This document shows positions 49,738 through 62,254 of a stretch of 64,000 bases of DNA, piece by piece. Origin of the DNA: Anticarsia gemmatalis. Lineage: Eukaryota; Arthropoda; Insecta; Lepidoptera; Erebidae. The notes beneath the pieces were generated by a model. That model made no database searches, had not been told where the DNA came from, and saw only the letters and a list, made by a program, of their open reading frames with translations. Made by a program: the position numbers and the translations under genes. The first letter of the stretch is position 1, and every line of letters starts with the position of its first letter. The DNA is taken from positions 3,720,001 to 3,784,000 of the forward strand of contig NC_134764.1 of assembly GCF_050436995.1 (NCBI RefSeq), written 5' to 3'.

Positions 49738-52700
49738 CTACCTAAGGCTGTTGATGTATTTCATTAGATTGAATACTACTATGACGCCCATGATGTCGGT
49801 GTAGCCTTCGTGGCTCGTGCTCGGCGACGAGTTGCACAGGTCCTTCCGACAATAGCAATATCTGGAATCAAAATAAAACAAATTCAATAAAAAAAAAACA
49901 AAAATATTTTATTGACATTAAATCTGTTACAATATCCACACATTGTCCTGACATCTATGCTAGCCGAAGCTTTGTTACAGATGCCAGTGTCTTCACCCTT
50001 ATTTATTAACATGACAATATTTTGTCATAAATGAATTAATGAATTGACTCAAGATAATGCGGCGAAACCGCCCTCTTCAATGGGCTAAAAGTCTCTCCTA
50101 TTCTCTGCTGCGTAATATATTGAAAGGAAACATGCTGCTCAATACACCATAGCTTCGTTTGTGAATAAACAACGAATAGTTTGTCCAGACTATGTAATAG
50201 GTGCATTGTATAAACACACAAAAGTAAACTTGCACTATGAAACCAAGTAAAAATAAATCTTTACACGTGCTCCTTGCTTTATACAAATATTTTGCATAGG
50301 GATTTTAATTCCGTCAGTATAAACTGTGCAAACAAATGACGTATCTCTGCATGTAAATATGTGTTTTGTATGAACTTAGGGATTACTCTCTGAGATTTGG
50401 CCGTATGATATCATTATCACCTGATTTGTAGTCGAAAGACGTACGTTGTAAACCTCCAGACTTAGCAAAACTACCAAATGTTTTTTACTTCATTTACACG
50501 TACAAATTCCTAACGTATACTGTCATTTACTGTAGCAAGAAAATAAATGTTACCATATTTTTTTTTAGGCACAACACTTTTCTTTTTAGAAAGGCTGTAT
50601 GCTATTCGTGTCTATGTACATATGATGTGTGCCTTATATTTTTTAAATTAATTACTTGAGTAAGTGTATTATGACGTCATTACCTTGTAGGTGTACTCCT
50701 CTCGCCCTTGTCGTCGACGTGTTCACAGCCTTCTACGTAAGGTTCTAAGATCTCCATCTTTGGTGACCACCTCCCGTTCTTGTAGTCCTGGTACTCGTGC
50801 TTCTGAGGCGCGCAGTCGCGAAGTACGCCGTTTATTCTTACTGGAAATTTACAAAGATAAAACAATTTAGTCGTAAAACATTTACTAATAACGAAAAGAG
50901 CATTGAAATAATGGCCATTCGGTAAAAACACGTTTCCATTTCGGTTGCTAAAAACTTCCTTGCCCATCTGGATAGCCTAGAGCCCAAAAACAGAATAAAC
51001 CTCCACAAACCAATTGACACAATTACATCGTACAATTTTAAGTTTGAAGGTTTACCAGATATTTATTATGCTTTAATTGTTGTGATCTGCCCTAATAATT
51101 TCAACGTCAAAAACCTTGAAAGTAAACGGGCGGGCGTTCATTTCGCAACTTCTATAGAGATTTTTTCGAAAGCCTACTTTCTGGTGTCCAAGTTATGTGG
51201 CAACTTTGACAGATGGTGGTTGAGATTGTGAAACAAAAACTCATTATAGTTAATGTAATTCCAAAGCAAAAATACATTTTTCATACTTTACTACTTACTA
51301 GAGAAAATGCGGCGAGAATATTCCGTATAATATATTATTTACTTAGTGTCCGTTTCACAACCGTAAATACAGCTATCGCCATGTTTTAAAATATAGGTCT
51401 ACTATGTACGCTATCTATTTTAAAGTAAATCAGTTATTTAATGTTCAAGTGTCATTCATATTACGTATAAGTTTTACTCCAACTCTCACTTTACATAATT
51501 AATTTTGTTGTGTTGAAAGTTAAAATAACAAGTGCCGTATAAAACTAATTATAAATTACTATTCGCCACAAAGTGAGCGTACAAGAAAAGATGTAGAAAA
51601 TAGAGTCGAGGTTTTCTTGGAGAAATTAGTCGTGATGGTTCTAGACTAGGGTCATAAGATAATCGCAACACATGCTAATATGTATAATGTTCTGCATTGT
51701 TTAGTAGGATACCTAATGCGCGAAAGTATAGAGTCAAAAGTCAAGCTTATGTACTATTCATAGACACTATTTAAACTGCTAATGTCGTGCAAAAATAAGA
51801 GTGTAAACGATAACAAAATATTGAAATGTACACTATACTGTGCAAATGATAAGAAACGAAAAAAAAATATTTTCACGAGTAAGGCTAGAAAATCTTTGAA
51901 TCTTAGGCGGTATCATCAGTTCCTCATACTTCCCAGCTCAAGTCATTACAGCAGAATAGTGTATATGCCTTCAAGTAGTTTTATTACTCACCTCCATTTT
52001 GAATATCAAGATGGAACTCCTGCTTCATGCACATGGTAGAGTAGGGGCAGTCGACGATGAACTTGTCCGAGTGGTCGAAGTGCACGCAGAGCCGCTTCGT
52101 CGTGTTGTAGTAGTGGCCCGGCGGGGGGTTGATCAGGCACTGGTAGCACTGTAGGGATGATACTCCTGGAAATAACATACAGACTAAGTTATAAGTAAGA
52201 AAAACAACATATCGATATAATTACAGGGTAGCAGATAATAGCAGATTTTTCCCAGCGACTAATAAGTTTAATTTAAAGAGTAACTTTAGCGTTTTGACGA
52301 AATGTTATCCGTCAAATCGTAAAGTTATTCATCATGTAAAGATGTCAGTAGATAAAACATGTCTATACATTTCAATTATGTAAATTACGTTAAGGATTAA
52401 AGATTAGTCATGGATGACAGAATCCCGCAGGCATATAATGCATTATGCAGTAAACAAGCTATTTTAAACCACCGCGTACTTATAAAATATTTACTCGTGC
52501 TCGTAACGTAAACTTTAGCGTCCTTCTAAATTAAATAAACGACATAAAATAATTAAGGTACGTATTGTTTACGTTAGCATCACAATATCCGATGACAATC
52601 AGAATTCAAATAAGGAAATCGTAAGAAAAACATTTGTGAAAAAGGCTTTGAATGTCCTTCCTCAGTATTTGCATAAGTTATGTTTATTTATTTGTTAAAT

Positions 52701-55700
52701 ATTGGTATTGTTGACCACTTATATTCTTAGTAATATTTACAAGCCTTGTGTTGTAGATGTCCTTCTCTCGGTCTTAAATTGCAGGTAGTCTTACTGCAGA
52801 GTAATAAATCAGAATATTTGTAAGACGTGTTGACACCGTGCCTTGCATTTCCTCAACGAGGTTAACGACGTGTTGTTGGGACCCTAATGCCTATAGGGTT
52901 TGTAAACAGATTTATCGACAAAAGGATTTTCCTAAACCATTGAGAAACTTAACATTCATATGCGAACCTGTTATTTCAATAACAATTAATTTTAATAGTT
53001 ACTACCATCAACGTCATGTAGCTAATAAATTTAGCATAAGAAATACTTCAATGTCGCTTAAAATTTGGTAGCGAATTGACCATAACATTTTGATCTTATA
53101 AGTAACCAACATGAATATTCCTTTTAAAATATACTCATTTAACATGCGAGAACATACATGGCCTGCTTCTTCCCACGTGCTTTATAAAGATGTACTAGAC
53201 CCATCATTGTGTCTTAACCTTACTTCTAATAAACATACTCTCATTATGACGATTTGTCCTTACCTCGCCCACGCTTGTAATCACATTCGTGATGCTACAC
53301 TTACAATACAAAACGCTAATGTGCGTAACAGACTACAGTAACAGTTGACAGAGTGACCTATTATTTGGCAAGTCACCTTGTGAACTCAATCATACCGCAT
53401 TACAGCACAGATTATGATTGATAACTTAATTCTGTATTGTGCAGGGTCATTACTATTATGATTAGGCCTGAATAAACGATTGCAACATTTGCTGTTTTAC
53501 GAGCGTAGTTCTGTTTAAACAAATCGGTTTTTGGAAAAATATACTTATTCCTTGAAGAATACGGAAGGCCCTTGAAAGTCGATCTAGTTCCTGTTGATTA
53601 TGATAAGGTTCTCAGCTGGTATATAATTTTCTTTATCGACAGCTTGTGTCCGAATGCTTGTCTCCTATTTATATCAAATATTATTCAAAATAAAATGTGA
53701 TTGAATGCGTATACCCATTCACGCGATCTTACCAGTCAACCTTGTTATGTCCCTACAATTACCCAAATAACATAACAACGTATTATAATAATTTTGGTAG
53801 TCATGTCATGTTAATGTATTTGTGACCCGCCGTGCCCGTTGTTTCGCATGAAGTGACACACTTCGCATAATTAACCATTATTCCAAGTTTGTTTCCACGT
53901 TTTACGTAATTGCGAATTCCTTCGATGTTAATTGGTAATCGACAATGGATACGTATTATTCAATGCTTACTTACTTTGTGTGGTAAAAAGGTCTGCGGGC
54001 TTTTCTTTTCCGCAGTACTTTTGTACTAGTACCTATATACCTATTAGGCTGTTACCTGCCAAGTGTAAAGTCAGTGCAACGGATACCACCTGTATCTGCC
54101 GTAAACAAACGCCTTTTCTAGAATTGTAATAACTTTTTAGCCTATGTCACCTATGTCGGTTAGCTGTACAAATCTGATTTTGACAGATTTTGTGCTGTTT
54201 TCTAACCTATTCAATCCATACTAATATTATAAAGCTGAAGAGTTTGTTTGTTTGTTTATTTGTTTGTGTGTTTGTTTGAACGCGCTAATCTCAGGAACTA
54301 CTTGTCCGATTTGAAAAATTATTTCAGTGTTAGATAGTCTATTTGTCGAGGAAGGTTATATAGGCTATATATCATCACGCTACTACCAATAGGAGCAGAG
54401 TACCAGTGAAAAATGTTACAAAAACGGGGAAAATTTTTAACGCTTATGTAACGCAAGCGAAGTTGCGCGGGTCAGCTAGTATCTTATAAATATGTATGTG
54501 AAATGAACTAGATGAATGAAAAATGCTTAAGTAATTCAAACCGGAAAACCACGTCATAAGTCCTCCTGCATCTGTTTATTAACTTAAACAATTTAAACAA
54601 CATGATAATTGGGACAAATACTAAGCAAATTTTGATTAATATCTTTATATCAATAGCTGAATAATGAATATTGTGCGTCTTGCGTTTGCTTAGGAATGCA
54701 CTTATAATGTGTATTGGACAAATATCTTGCCACTGCGGGTGGGCATGACTCATCCTCATATGTTATACGCGTGCTAACTAATGGAACTGAATAGGACTGT
54801 GCGAATATAATGCTTATTAAGTTCGTAACAATGTGAGATGACAATTTCCTATTAGTATTAAATGTTCTTATTGTTGTGAGCTTGATAGTTGAATCTCGAT
54901 ACTTCGCTTCTCCTGAGAGCTACTTCATCTAATACTAAAATTGCAATATTAGTTCTTGAGATTATCGCAACCAAATACATGGACTCTCTAGCTTTTTAAT
55001 ATTGGTATAGATTCGCTTTGTAGTTCTGTAGCTGTTCGCACTAGTATTAATTAAACAATGCACTAATGACTAAACAAACGTTACATCAATTAGTCTTACT
55101 TTACTGCGTTACGCTATAATTAAAACATTTACTCTTAAAAAAAAAAACAAAACGAAGTCCATTATGAAGATAAGTATTATGCTACAATGCATTTGTCTAA
55201 AAATTCAGTCCATATATTAACGTGGTTTACATTAAGTAATAAGACGTAATTAGGTACATAATACACAAGACTGTACCTAACAAACTGAATATGTTAGTCA
55301 CGATCTCCTTGATACGGCGAGGTCATTGACTTGTAAAACACATGTTTGCTTTTGGAAAATACGCCTGAAATGATAGCTAGTTAACAATTGGCCAGATTTT
55401 AAACTATCATCTCGTGTAACCGTTCATAACTAGGAGTAAATTTTATCATCATCGCTACGGAGTAAGTCGTGCTTTAGTCACCTAAGTATCGGTTTTGAAC
55501 CATTTTATTTTATCTCATTTGTATAATACTTGTATGAGTCAGAGTTTGGTTGTTACAACTCCCACGCAGGTCCGCATTACGCATGCGCCGGTGAACGCTC
55601 TTTCTTGGAAGCAAACCTTTGACAACCAAGTGTCTATAATTATTGTTAACAAAAGCTTACTTATATCATCTTTGTTTAATCATGTTGCGTTTCAATATAT

Positions 55701-58700
55701 TTTAATTATTTGTTTAGTACTAATTGAAGTTAGCCGAGTTAGTGTGAGATAATATAAAGTTATAAAACTAAAGATCGGGCAACGAACTTTGGATTATTGT
55801 GTTCTTTAATGTTATTCCATAATTGTACAGGTTATAAAACTCAATTGACAAGGTTAAGTAATATTATTGTTGTCAAGGTCTGTGTTAATATTGAAAATTG
55901 TTCTACTAGGTCTCTACGTCATATACTATTTGTCTTCTACGTCGCCTCGCTCAAATAGTATTAGATCTAGAGAAAAGATCTCGGATTGTTCGGATCTCGT
56001 CTAGAAATAATAAAATTATTCATAATTTCATTAAATACGCCTTAAGCGTTACAGCTATAGTATTCATAGATCATATATTCTTTTAAAATAAATCGAGGTG
56101 GCTTAGAAACATGATATTTTATGTTAAAACTAAAAGTAATCAACGCAATGCGGCTCGTGCTTATTCTTTTATCATGCAATATTCTATGTTGCTTAAGTGT
56201 CAGAGAAGATTATTTTCTAGACGATGATGATCGTAACACAAAAAATCAAAATGAAAATTCTACTATTATAACAGTATTGAGAAGAAGTGAGCAGCTACAA
56301 AAAGATACTATCTGGAAATCTACAAACGTGACTAAGCTACAGACTGTAAATTCTAATGAAGATGCCTACGATTCTGATGCGGACGACAATATCGCAATGG
56401 TAGGCGGACTCATTTCTGACTCTGAATATTCTGAAATCAACCAAAATGAATACGAAAGAAAAGCAAACGATTTTAGATCGAATTCTTTTTTAGACCTACT
56501 AAAAGATTATGTTTATCTTTACGATGAACCAACATCACCAGGATATGTACGAAGTCAAGATATGCAAACATTCCCTGCACTTAAAGACAATGAAACTAAT
56601 TTTATTCGCAATATTACTGATGGAGAGAACTCAAACAAGGAAAAAGTGTTAGTTGACTTTTACAATTTAAAACCAGCTGGAAGCCAACTTTCACCAGAAA
56701 ACGAAACTTTGATTGGTGACAATATTAACCTGTACGAAAATCAAGTTTTCTGGTACGTCCCTGACAACATACCTTGTTGGAATCTCCCCATCTTGTATGG
56801 TGAATTAGGAGAGAAATTAACAAATGACGAGGTCTTTCTAACGTACAAAGGAAAGCTTAAAAAGGTAACAGAAAACACGGAAAATGAAGAAAAGACTCTT
56901 AAAGAAGCTAACATACCCGTCTCACAAGCCATGAATAAATGGTGTGCTGCAGACCCCTGTTATGGCGATCATACACTTTGTTTGTTCCCAGAAATGGTAA
57001 ATTCTAAATTGTGTACACGCAAATACAAGGTGTTTACTCCGACTATGATGCAACGTGTCAAATTAGTAAATAATTTGAATTCAATGCGAAATCGAGTAGC
57101 TAACAGAGGCACAAAATTATACCGACATTTACCTACCGCAGCGAATATGAGACAAGTAATATACGATACCGACTTGCAAAATATGGCAGCAGCCTGGCTT
57201 CATCAATGTCTACCAGGTCCAAGTGCCTGTTCGTCTCTCGACGATGAGTTAGTAGCACAACTAGAATGCACTAAATACGCTAAACAGTGCTGTATGAGCG
57301 ATGATGAAAATGACATTTTATCCAAATGGTAAATATTAATATTTTAGTCAAGTGAAAGTAGATAAGAATAATAACAAGTAAATCATTATAAATACATAGG
57401 TATATAAAAGTACATATTATATTTTTTGACAGTATACCACGACGTGGATGTTTCTTCGATGCCCTTACTGGTTGCCTATACACATGGTTTCGAATGGCTG
57501 CACAAGATTTGACTGCTACAGATGTAGAGTGCGGCCATATAACACCAGCCACCTACAATACTGTTCAGCTTTTATGGGCGAAAACAAGTAAAATAGGTTG
57601 TGCATATGCTAGATCAGTAATGGGAAATGTTCGAGTGGTATGCAATTTTGCACCCGGTGCAACGTTCACAATCAGTACCAAGTTTTTCTGCGGTTTTATA
57701 AGTCATCAAGCAATGATAGAAGATTTCATTGACAACATAACGACACCAGGTTTTTTAGCTGACCTAGGCATCGTCCTATACCCACAGAAAACCTTGAATA
57801 TTACCCACGAAAAACATTGGTCTACCAACGTTAATTACTCTTTAAGAATGTCAGATATCGATATTTTAAGTAAGGTATATAGAAGTAAATGGATGAGGGA
57901 CGTTTTAGATGATAAAAGTAATAGTACACTAGGTTTCGTCGCTCGGTTGGTCACTAGATATACTTTTGAAGCTGAGAACGGACCGCAATGTGATTCAGGA
58001 AAAAACATTTACCAACCAGGAGAGCCAGGTTCATTATGCTTGGCAAAAGGTAGGCGTTTCTACTCTTTGTGTTATGATTTCCGAAACCCTATATCTGGAT
58101 ATAGGTTGGTAGCCGTGGTAGCTCCGATTGCCTTGTTCTCGCTAATTTTATATGATTTGTTCAGTGGTGTCGTGAGACAGACTAACTATTAACATAAAGG
58201 TTATAAATATAATCGTTAAAAAGATTATACTATTATTTTAATGTCCTTAATTCCATCTTGTAGTTTGAAATAGGACTGATATAACTCAAGTACGATTTTC
58301 GCTTCATACAGCATCAGTAACTTTTGTATTGTTATCACTTAGCCGAAATTAACTGTTTTCTGTCGCAAGGAAATTTAAATCAAGACTTGTTGATGCATGA
58401 TTGTTTTGTTTACTAATTCAAGGATGTTTGCTCGTAAATAGCAATAAACTTATAAGTAACTACAGATAATAATGATGTCGAATGATTTTTTTATCAAAAT
58501 GTAAATTTACTTGTAAATCCATTAGTTAGTTTGTTCAAGTCGTATTTCTTTAGAAGTGCAAATTTCAATAACTACTGAGTCATAACAATATTGCGTTGTA
58601 AAAGAATTGATTCACATAAATACACATCTTGAAATCTGTTTACATAACGTGTCATAATACGAGCCTGATTCTAGACGTGACATCTTTAGGAGACGAAGTT

Positions 58701-60536
58701 TTCTTCGTCACTGTGATTGCAACTATATTGCAATTTTTTCTCAAAAATTTCCTATACGTAAGTTAATCTTTCTTTTCCTTTTCTTTCAAAAAAAGACAAC
58801 TTCCGAATTGAAAATTGCTCTTGTGTCTCGGAAACTTTTCAAACACACAAACAACGGACACAAAGTGAAACCAAGCCCGAAACAATTATTTGTGAATCGC
58901 ACAAATAATTGTCCCGTGTGGGAGTCGAATCTACGACCTCCCGACGCAATGGTTGCGGCGTGGCGACATAAACCACTGCGCCACAGAGGCAGTCGAAGTT
59001 AATGAATGATTCATATGTTCACAGATTTTTAATTTTGCTAAAGTTTACTAATGTTCGTTTAAGTTGTCACCACTTCACATCTAAACTTAGCTATTGCAGT
59101 TAACTGATTCGAATACAGTATACTTTTCTATCCCACTGATCGGTTCGTTGGTATATGTTTATTGTTCCTTATTGATAACGAACAATGGTTCAACATCATT
59201 ACTAGACTACCTACACATTACTTTAACAATGTGCCCCTGTCCATATAATAGGCTATCTTTTGTACCATCGCTGTGTCGTTCTTAGAACACAACATTTCAA
59301 GTGTACATTATTATAATCCGAGTTGATCATCTGTCTTATGATCAATACTTATTCTGTAAATTATATACTGTAGTGGTTAGGATGTTTTTCTTTATTCTTC
59401 TTCAACCTTTATAAACACTTTTAAGTCGTTAAATTGTATGGTATTTACGGTAATGTACTTTAGTATTTGCAATGATTACTCAGTACGTAATGATAAATAT
59501 CTATAAAATTATTATGAATAGGTACGATTACTCGATAGTTTATTTACACGCCCACATTCTTGCTCATTGCAGTATCATCTGCGCAAATGCTATATTAACT
59601 GCTAACATTCTGATAAAGATGATTGCGTATAATCTCAATGCTATTTGTCTATATACTCCTTCACCCATAAAACTTAACTCCACACAGTGAGATAAGCAAT
59701 AGTAATTAAATACCTCGAAGTTATTATTTATTTGATTTTTTAGTATGATTGGTTCTTGATTAGTCGTTCTATAAATGGTGTGTGATGACTGGTAAAATGG
59801 GTTCGATGACACAAAATACACGGAGCCCATACTAATACGAGTATGAGCGCATCCTTTGTCAAAATAACATCATGTCTTTGTAAAAACATTGTGATAAAAC
59901 CTTAATAAATCTGAAGAAGATTGTTATTAAATTCCCTTTACCGTGTATTCACATAAATATTTAATATCTTAATGTAAAATTGGTAGTAGAACAAAACATG
60001 CCACTTCAAAGTGTCGGTTATGTTGACGACCACATGATAGTCCGTGTTAATGAAACAGCTCCCTGCTCCACGGCTCTCAACAAACCACGGTTTTATAACA
60101 CTCCACCGACCGTAGGAAGTAAATTGAACACTTCCACATACATAATCACGGGCGAGCAAATCATAACACTCGTGAAAACTGCTAGTGCTGGCTTGAGCGT
60201 GAATATTTCCCTTTTACTCTGTACTTAGGACCCACGCAACAGTCGTGACTGGAAACTTATATTTGAAGAACACTTCTGAATGCAAAGACTTGGTCATAGA
60301 TTTGTATTCTGCCTTCACAGCTCATTAGTTACTTAGTTTGATTGCGTGATATTTGAATTATAATGCAAACTAGGTTAGTATGACATTAATCCGCACATCT
60401 TCCACGGCTTGTGTAATATTGGCGATGAAATTCGCGAAGTCTCGTTACGTGTATAAATAAAAATCGGTGAGGTGTACAAACCTGTTGTTATCAAGGACAG
60501 GACTACGTACACCACGGCTAGTAGGCTCTGCTCCAT
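49738..60536 (-). CDS. Ly6/uPAR (three-finger) protein B
   Basis: Minus-strand exons are 60482-60536, 51992-52165, 50684-50840 and 49738-49861, in phase and coding for 169 residues. The first exon encodes a clear signal peptide (MEQSLLAVVYVVLSLITT) 8.3 kb upstream of the second. The mature domain starts VSSLQCYQC. It includes YSTMCMK, RDC and EGC, then YCYCRKDLCNSS. Ten cysteines are present, as in the Ly6 fold. The C-terminus has a moderately hydrophobic stretch (IMGVIVVFNLMKYI), compatible with a membrane or GPI signal. Compared with gene A it has an extra intron just before YCYCR and a longer loop with GRWSPKMEILEPYVEG. Intron 1 contains the antisense CAP gene at 56121-58192. The exact biological role is unknown. 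Confidence 0.88.
54217..54480 (-). repeat. RTE/SINE-like dispersed element, copy 3
   Basis: This is a reverse-strand copy of the 887-1145 element. It reads ATACTAATATTATAAAGCTG at the left and AAGTTGCGCGGGTCAGCTAG at the right, with an expanded (GTTT)n tract. It lies in intron 1 of Ly6 gene B. Confidence 0.75.
56111..56227 (+). other. upstream overlapping small ORF on the CAP transcript
   Basis: An ATG 10 bases before the presumed CAP start opens a 38-codon frame that overlaps the CAP coding start in another frame and ends at TGA 56225-56227. If the mRNA begins upstream of 56111 this would reduce CAP translation. The transcription start is unknown, so relevance is unproven. Confidence 0.35.
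56121..58192 (+). CDS. membrane-anchored CAP-superfamily (antigen 5-like) protein
   Basis: Two exons, 56121-57328 and 57433-58192, are joined across a 104-bp GT/AG intron and encode 655 residues (646 if the second ATG at 56148 is used). A signal peptide (MRLVLILLSCNILCCLS) starts at the second Met. About 250 acidic, Asn/Asp/Glu-rich residues follow. The CAP module begins near residue 272: KWCAADPCYGDHTLC, VKLVNNLNSMRNRVANRG, LPTAANMRQVIYDTDLQNMA, AAWLHQC, then GHITPATYNTVQLLWAKT and IGCAYARS, VVCNFAPGA. A hydrophobic segment near 626-648 (VAVVAPIALFSLILYDLF) suggests a C-terminal membrane anchor, unlike the short secreted antigen-5 proteins. The gene is antisense inside intron 1 of Ly6 gene B. 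A possible AATAAA lies at 58443. Its function is unknown. Confidence 0.85.
58770..58996 (-). mobile_element. tRNA-derived SINE, copy 3
   Basis: This is a minus-strand copy with A-box (TGGCGCAGTGGTTTATGTCG), degenerate B-box (GTCGTAGATTCGACTCCCAC), body and A-rich tail, matching 34046-34250. A short duplicated segment (TGTGCGATTCACAAATAATT) in the body distinguishes it. It lies just downstream of the CAP gene, in intron 1 of Ly6 gene B. Confidence 0.8.
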
Positions 60537-62254
60537 ACTTGTCTTTTTGCTGACAATTTATCTTCTGCTTATCTTCGGAACTTCTTTCGTTCTATTTTCT
60601 CTTAAAATAGGTTCTCGTAGGTCTTTGGTGTCACAGCCATACATAGGATCTGGAAATATTAATCGACACGTTAGTCTATCGTTTTATTCAAATCAAATCT
60701 CTCCTATATTGATAGTCTGAAAATAACAATCTATTTCGAACATATTAAGGATATTGGAGACATTCACTGACCTAAACATGTGCTTAAACGACTATCGTAT
60801 TAACAACACCTGACGACTATTAATTTAAAGCAGACAAATGCCCAGTCCTAAAAGTACGTTCACACCCGCATGTACTTCGCCAGTCAGACTGACAATAACA
60901 CTTTAATCCAATGTGTCACACTGCAAGGAAACTGCGGTTATTTTGCTGATTCAAGTAACTTGATAATTTCCTGATCAAATTAATCTTGTGTTTAACATCA
61001 GTATTAAAAAACCAGTACCGGCCGACGTCCGGCCGTGTGAACGGTGCACTCGAGTTCAAAACCGATTCGGTGCTGTAACACGTTCAGTAATATTGCGTTG
61101 TAAATAAATTGGCTCAGTCGTGTTATTTTCAAGGTCCTGACACGGTTGTTTGCGGCCTTTCCCCCGGTCTAGGGTTGGCTTTCGACCAATCACATGCACT
61201 CATTCAGCCGGTAGAGGTGTGGAGTAAAAACTGCCTGTAATAAGTCGACTCTACCAAAACTCTGTTTATTTATCGAACAAACTTTAGGTTATAGAATTAT
61301 TTCAACGGCGCCAGCGACGACGACTAATATAATTAATACCCGTTTCCTTAGTGGATATAAAGCGATATTTCTTGAAACTTGTTCTCAGGAAAAACATTTT
61401 TCCTGAGAAAATTATAATCTAAAGCAGCAACTTCGATTACAAGCAGGCTTTAATTGTATACTTTGAGCAGTGACCGGCTCGCAACTGGTTCTTTCAAGCG
61501 TCATTTAATTTTGCACTCGAAGTATCTCATGTCGCTATAAGATATTTATAAAATTATGCTATGTATTTATAAATTTTAATAATATCTCGATATATCTTAA
61601 ATAAATGTTAATTTTATCTCTGGAAGATGATTAAGAACTCTAAGCAGATAAAAATATTTTTCTAAGCTTTATGTATACGTAATGCCTTTTTTACTGAACT
61701 AGTTGTATGACATGTCAATCTTCTACTAATTCAATGTTTCAATACATTGACACGGTGAGCATGTACGTGGGCAGCACTAATAAATACATACGGCGAATGA
61801 TTTATTAATATTTTACGTCTATAATTATCTCATCAATACGCGTAACGCATTATATAAAGCAAGTTCCTCACTTTTAAATATGTCGTACTTAGGACTGGGC
61901 ACCATAACTCGGACTTATATAACTAAGTCGAAGTCGTACCTAATTGGTGCAGTTAAACGAGTTCGACAAAGAAACGCCGAGGCAAAAGAATTACAACATT
62001 GAGCTAGTTGCGTATGTCGCTGTGTTCAACCATGAAATAGTATTATCAAAACATTTGTCTCACTGGTCACACCATGAAAATGCAACAGTTGCACAATTGC
62101 AACACTGAGTTGCTTTATTTACAATCAGAGGCGTATTTTAAGATGGCGCGCCCCGGGCTCCTGCAGCTTTCCGCCCCATCAAGGAATGAAAGAACACTGA
62201 AATTGATTTTTAATTTTTAACCAATTCGTTTTAATTTCATTGATTAAATCGGCT
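60537..62254. other. upstream flank of Ly6 gene B
   Basis: The promoter and 5'UTR of Ly6 gene B should be in the first part. A GTTCACAC / GTGTGAAC pair at about 60860 and 61040 hints at an old inverted-repeat element. A near-perfect 26-bp palindrome (TCTCAGGAAAAA/TTTTTCCTGAGA) is at about 61384-61409. No coding sequence is supported. Confidence 0.4.
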
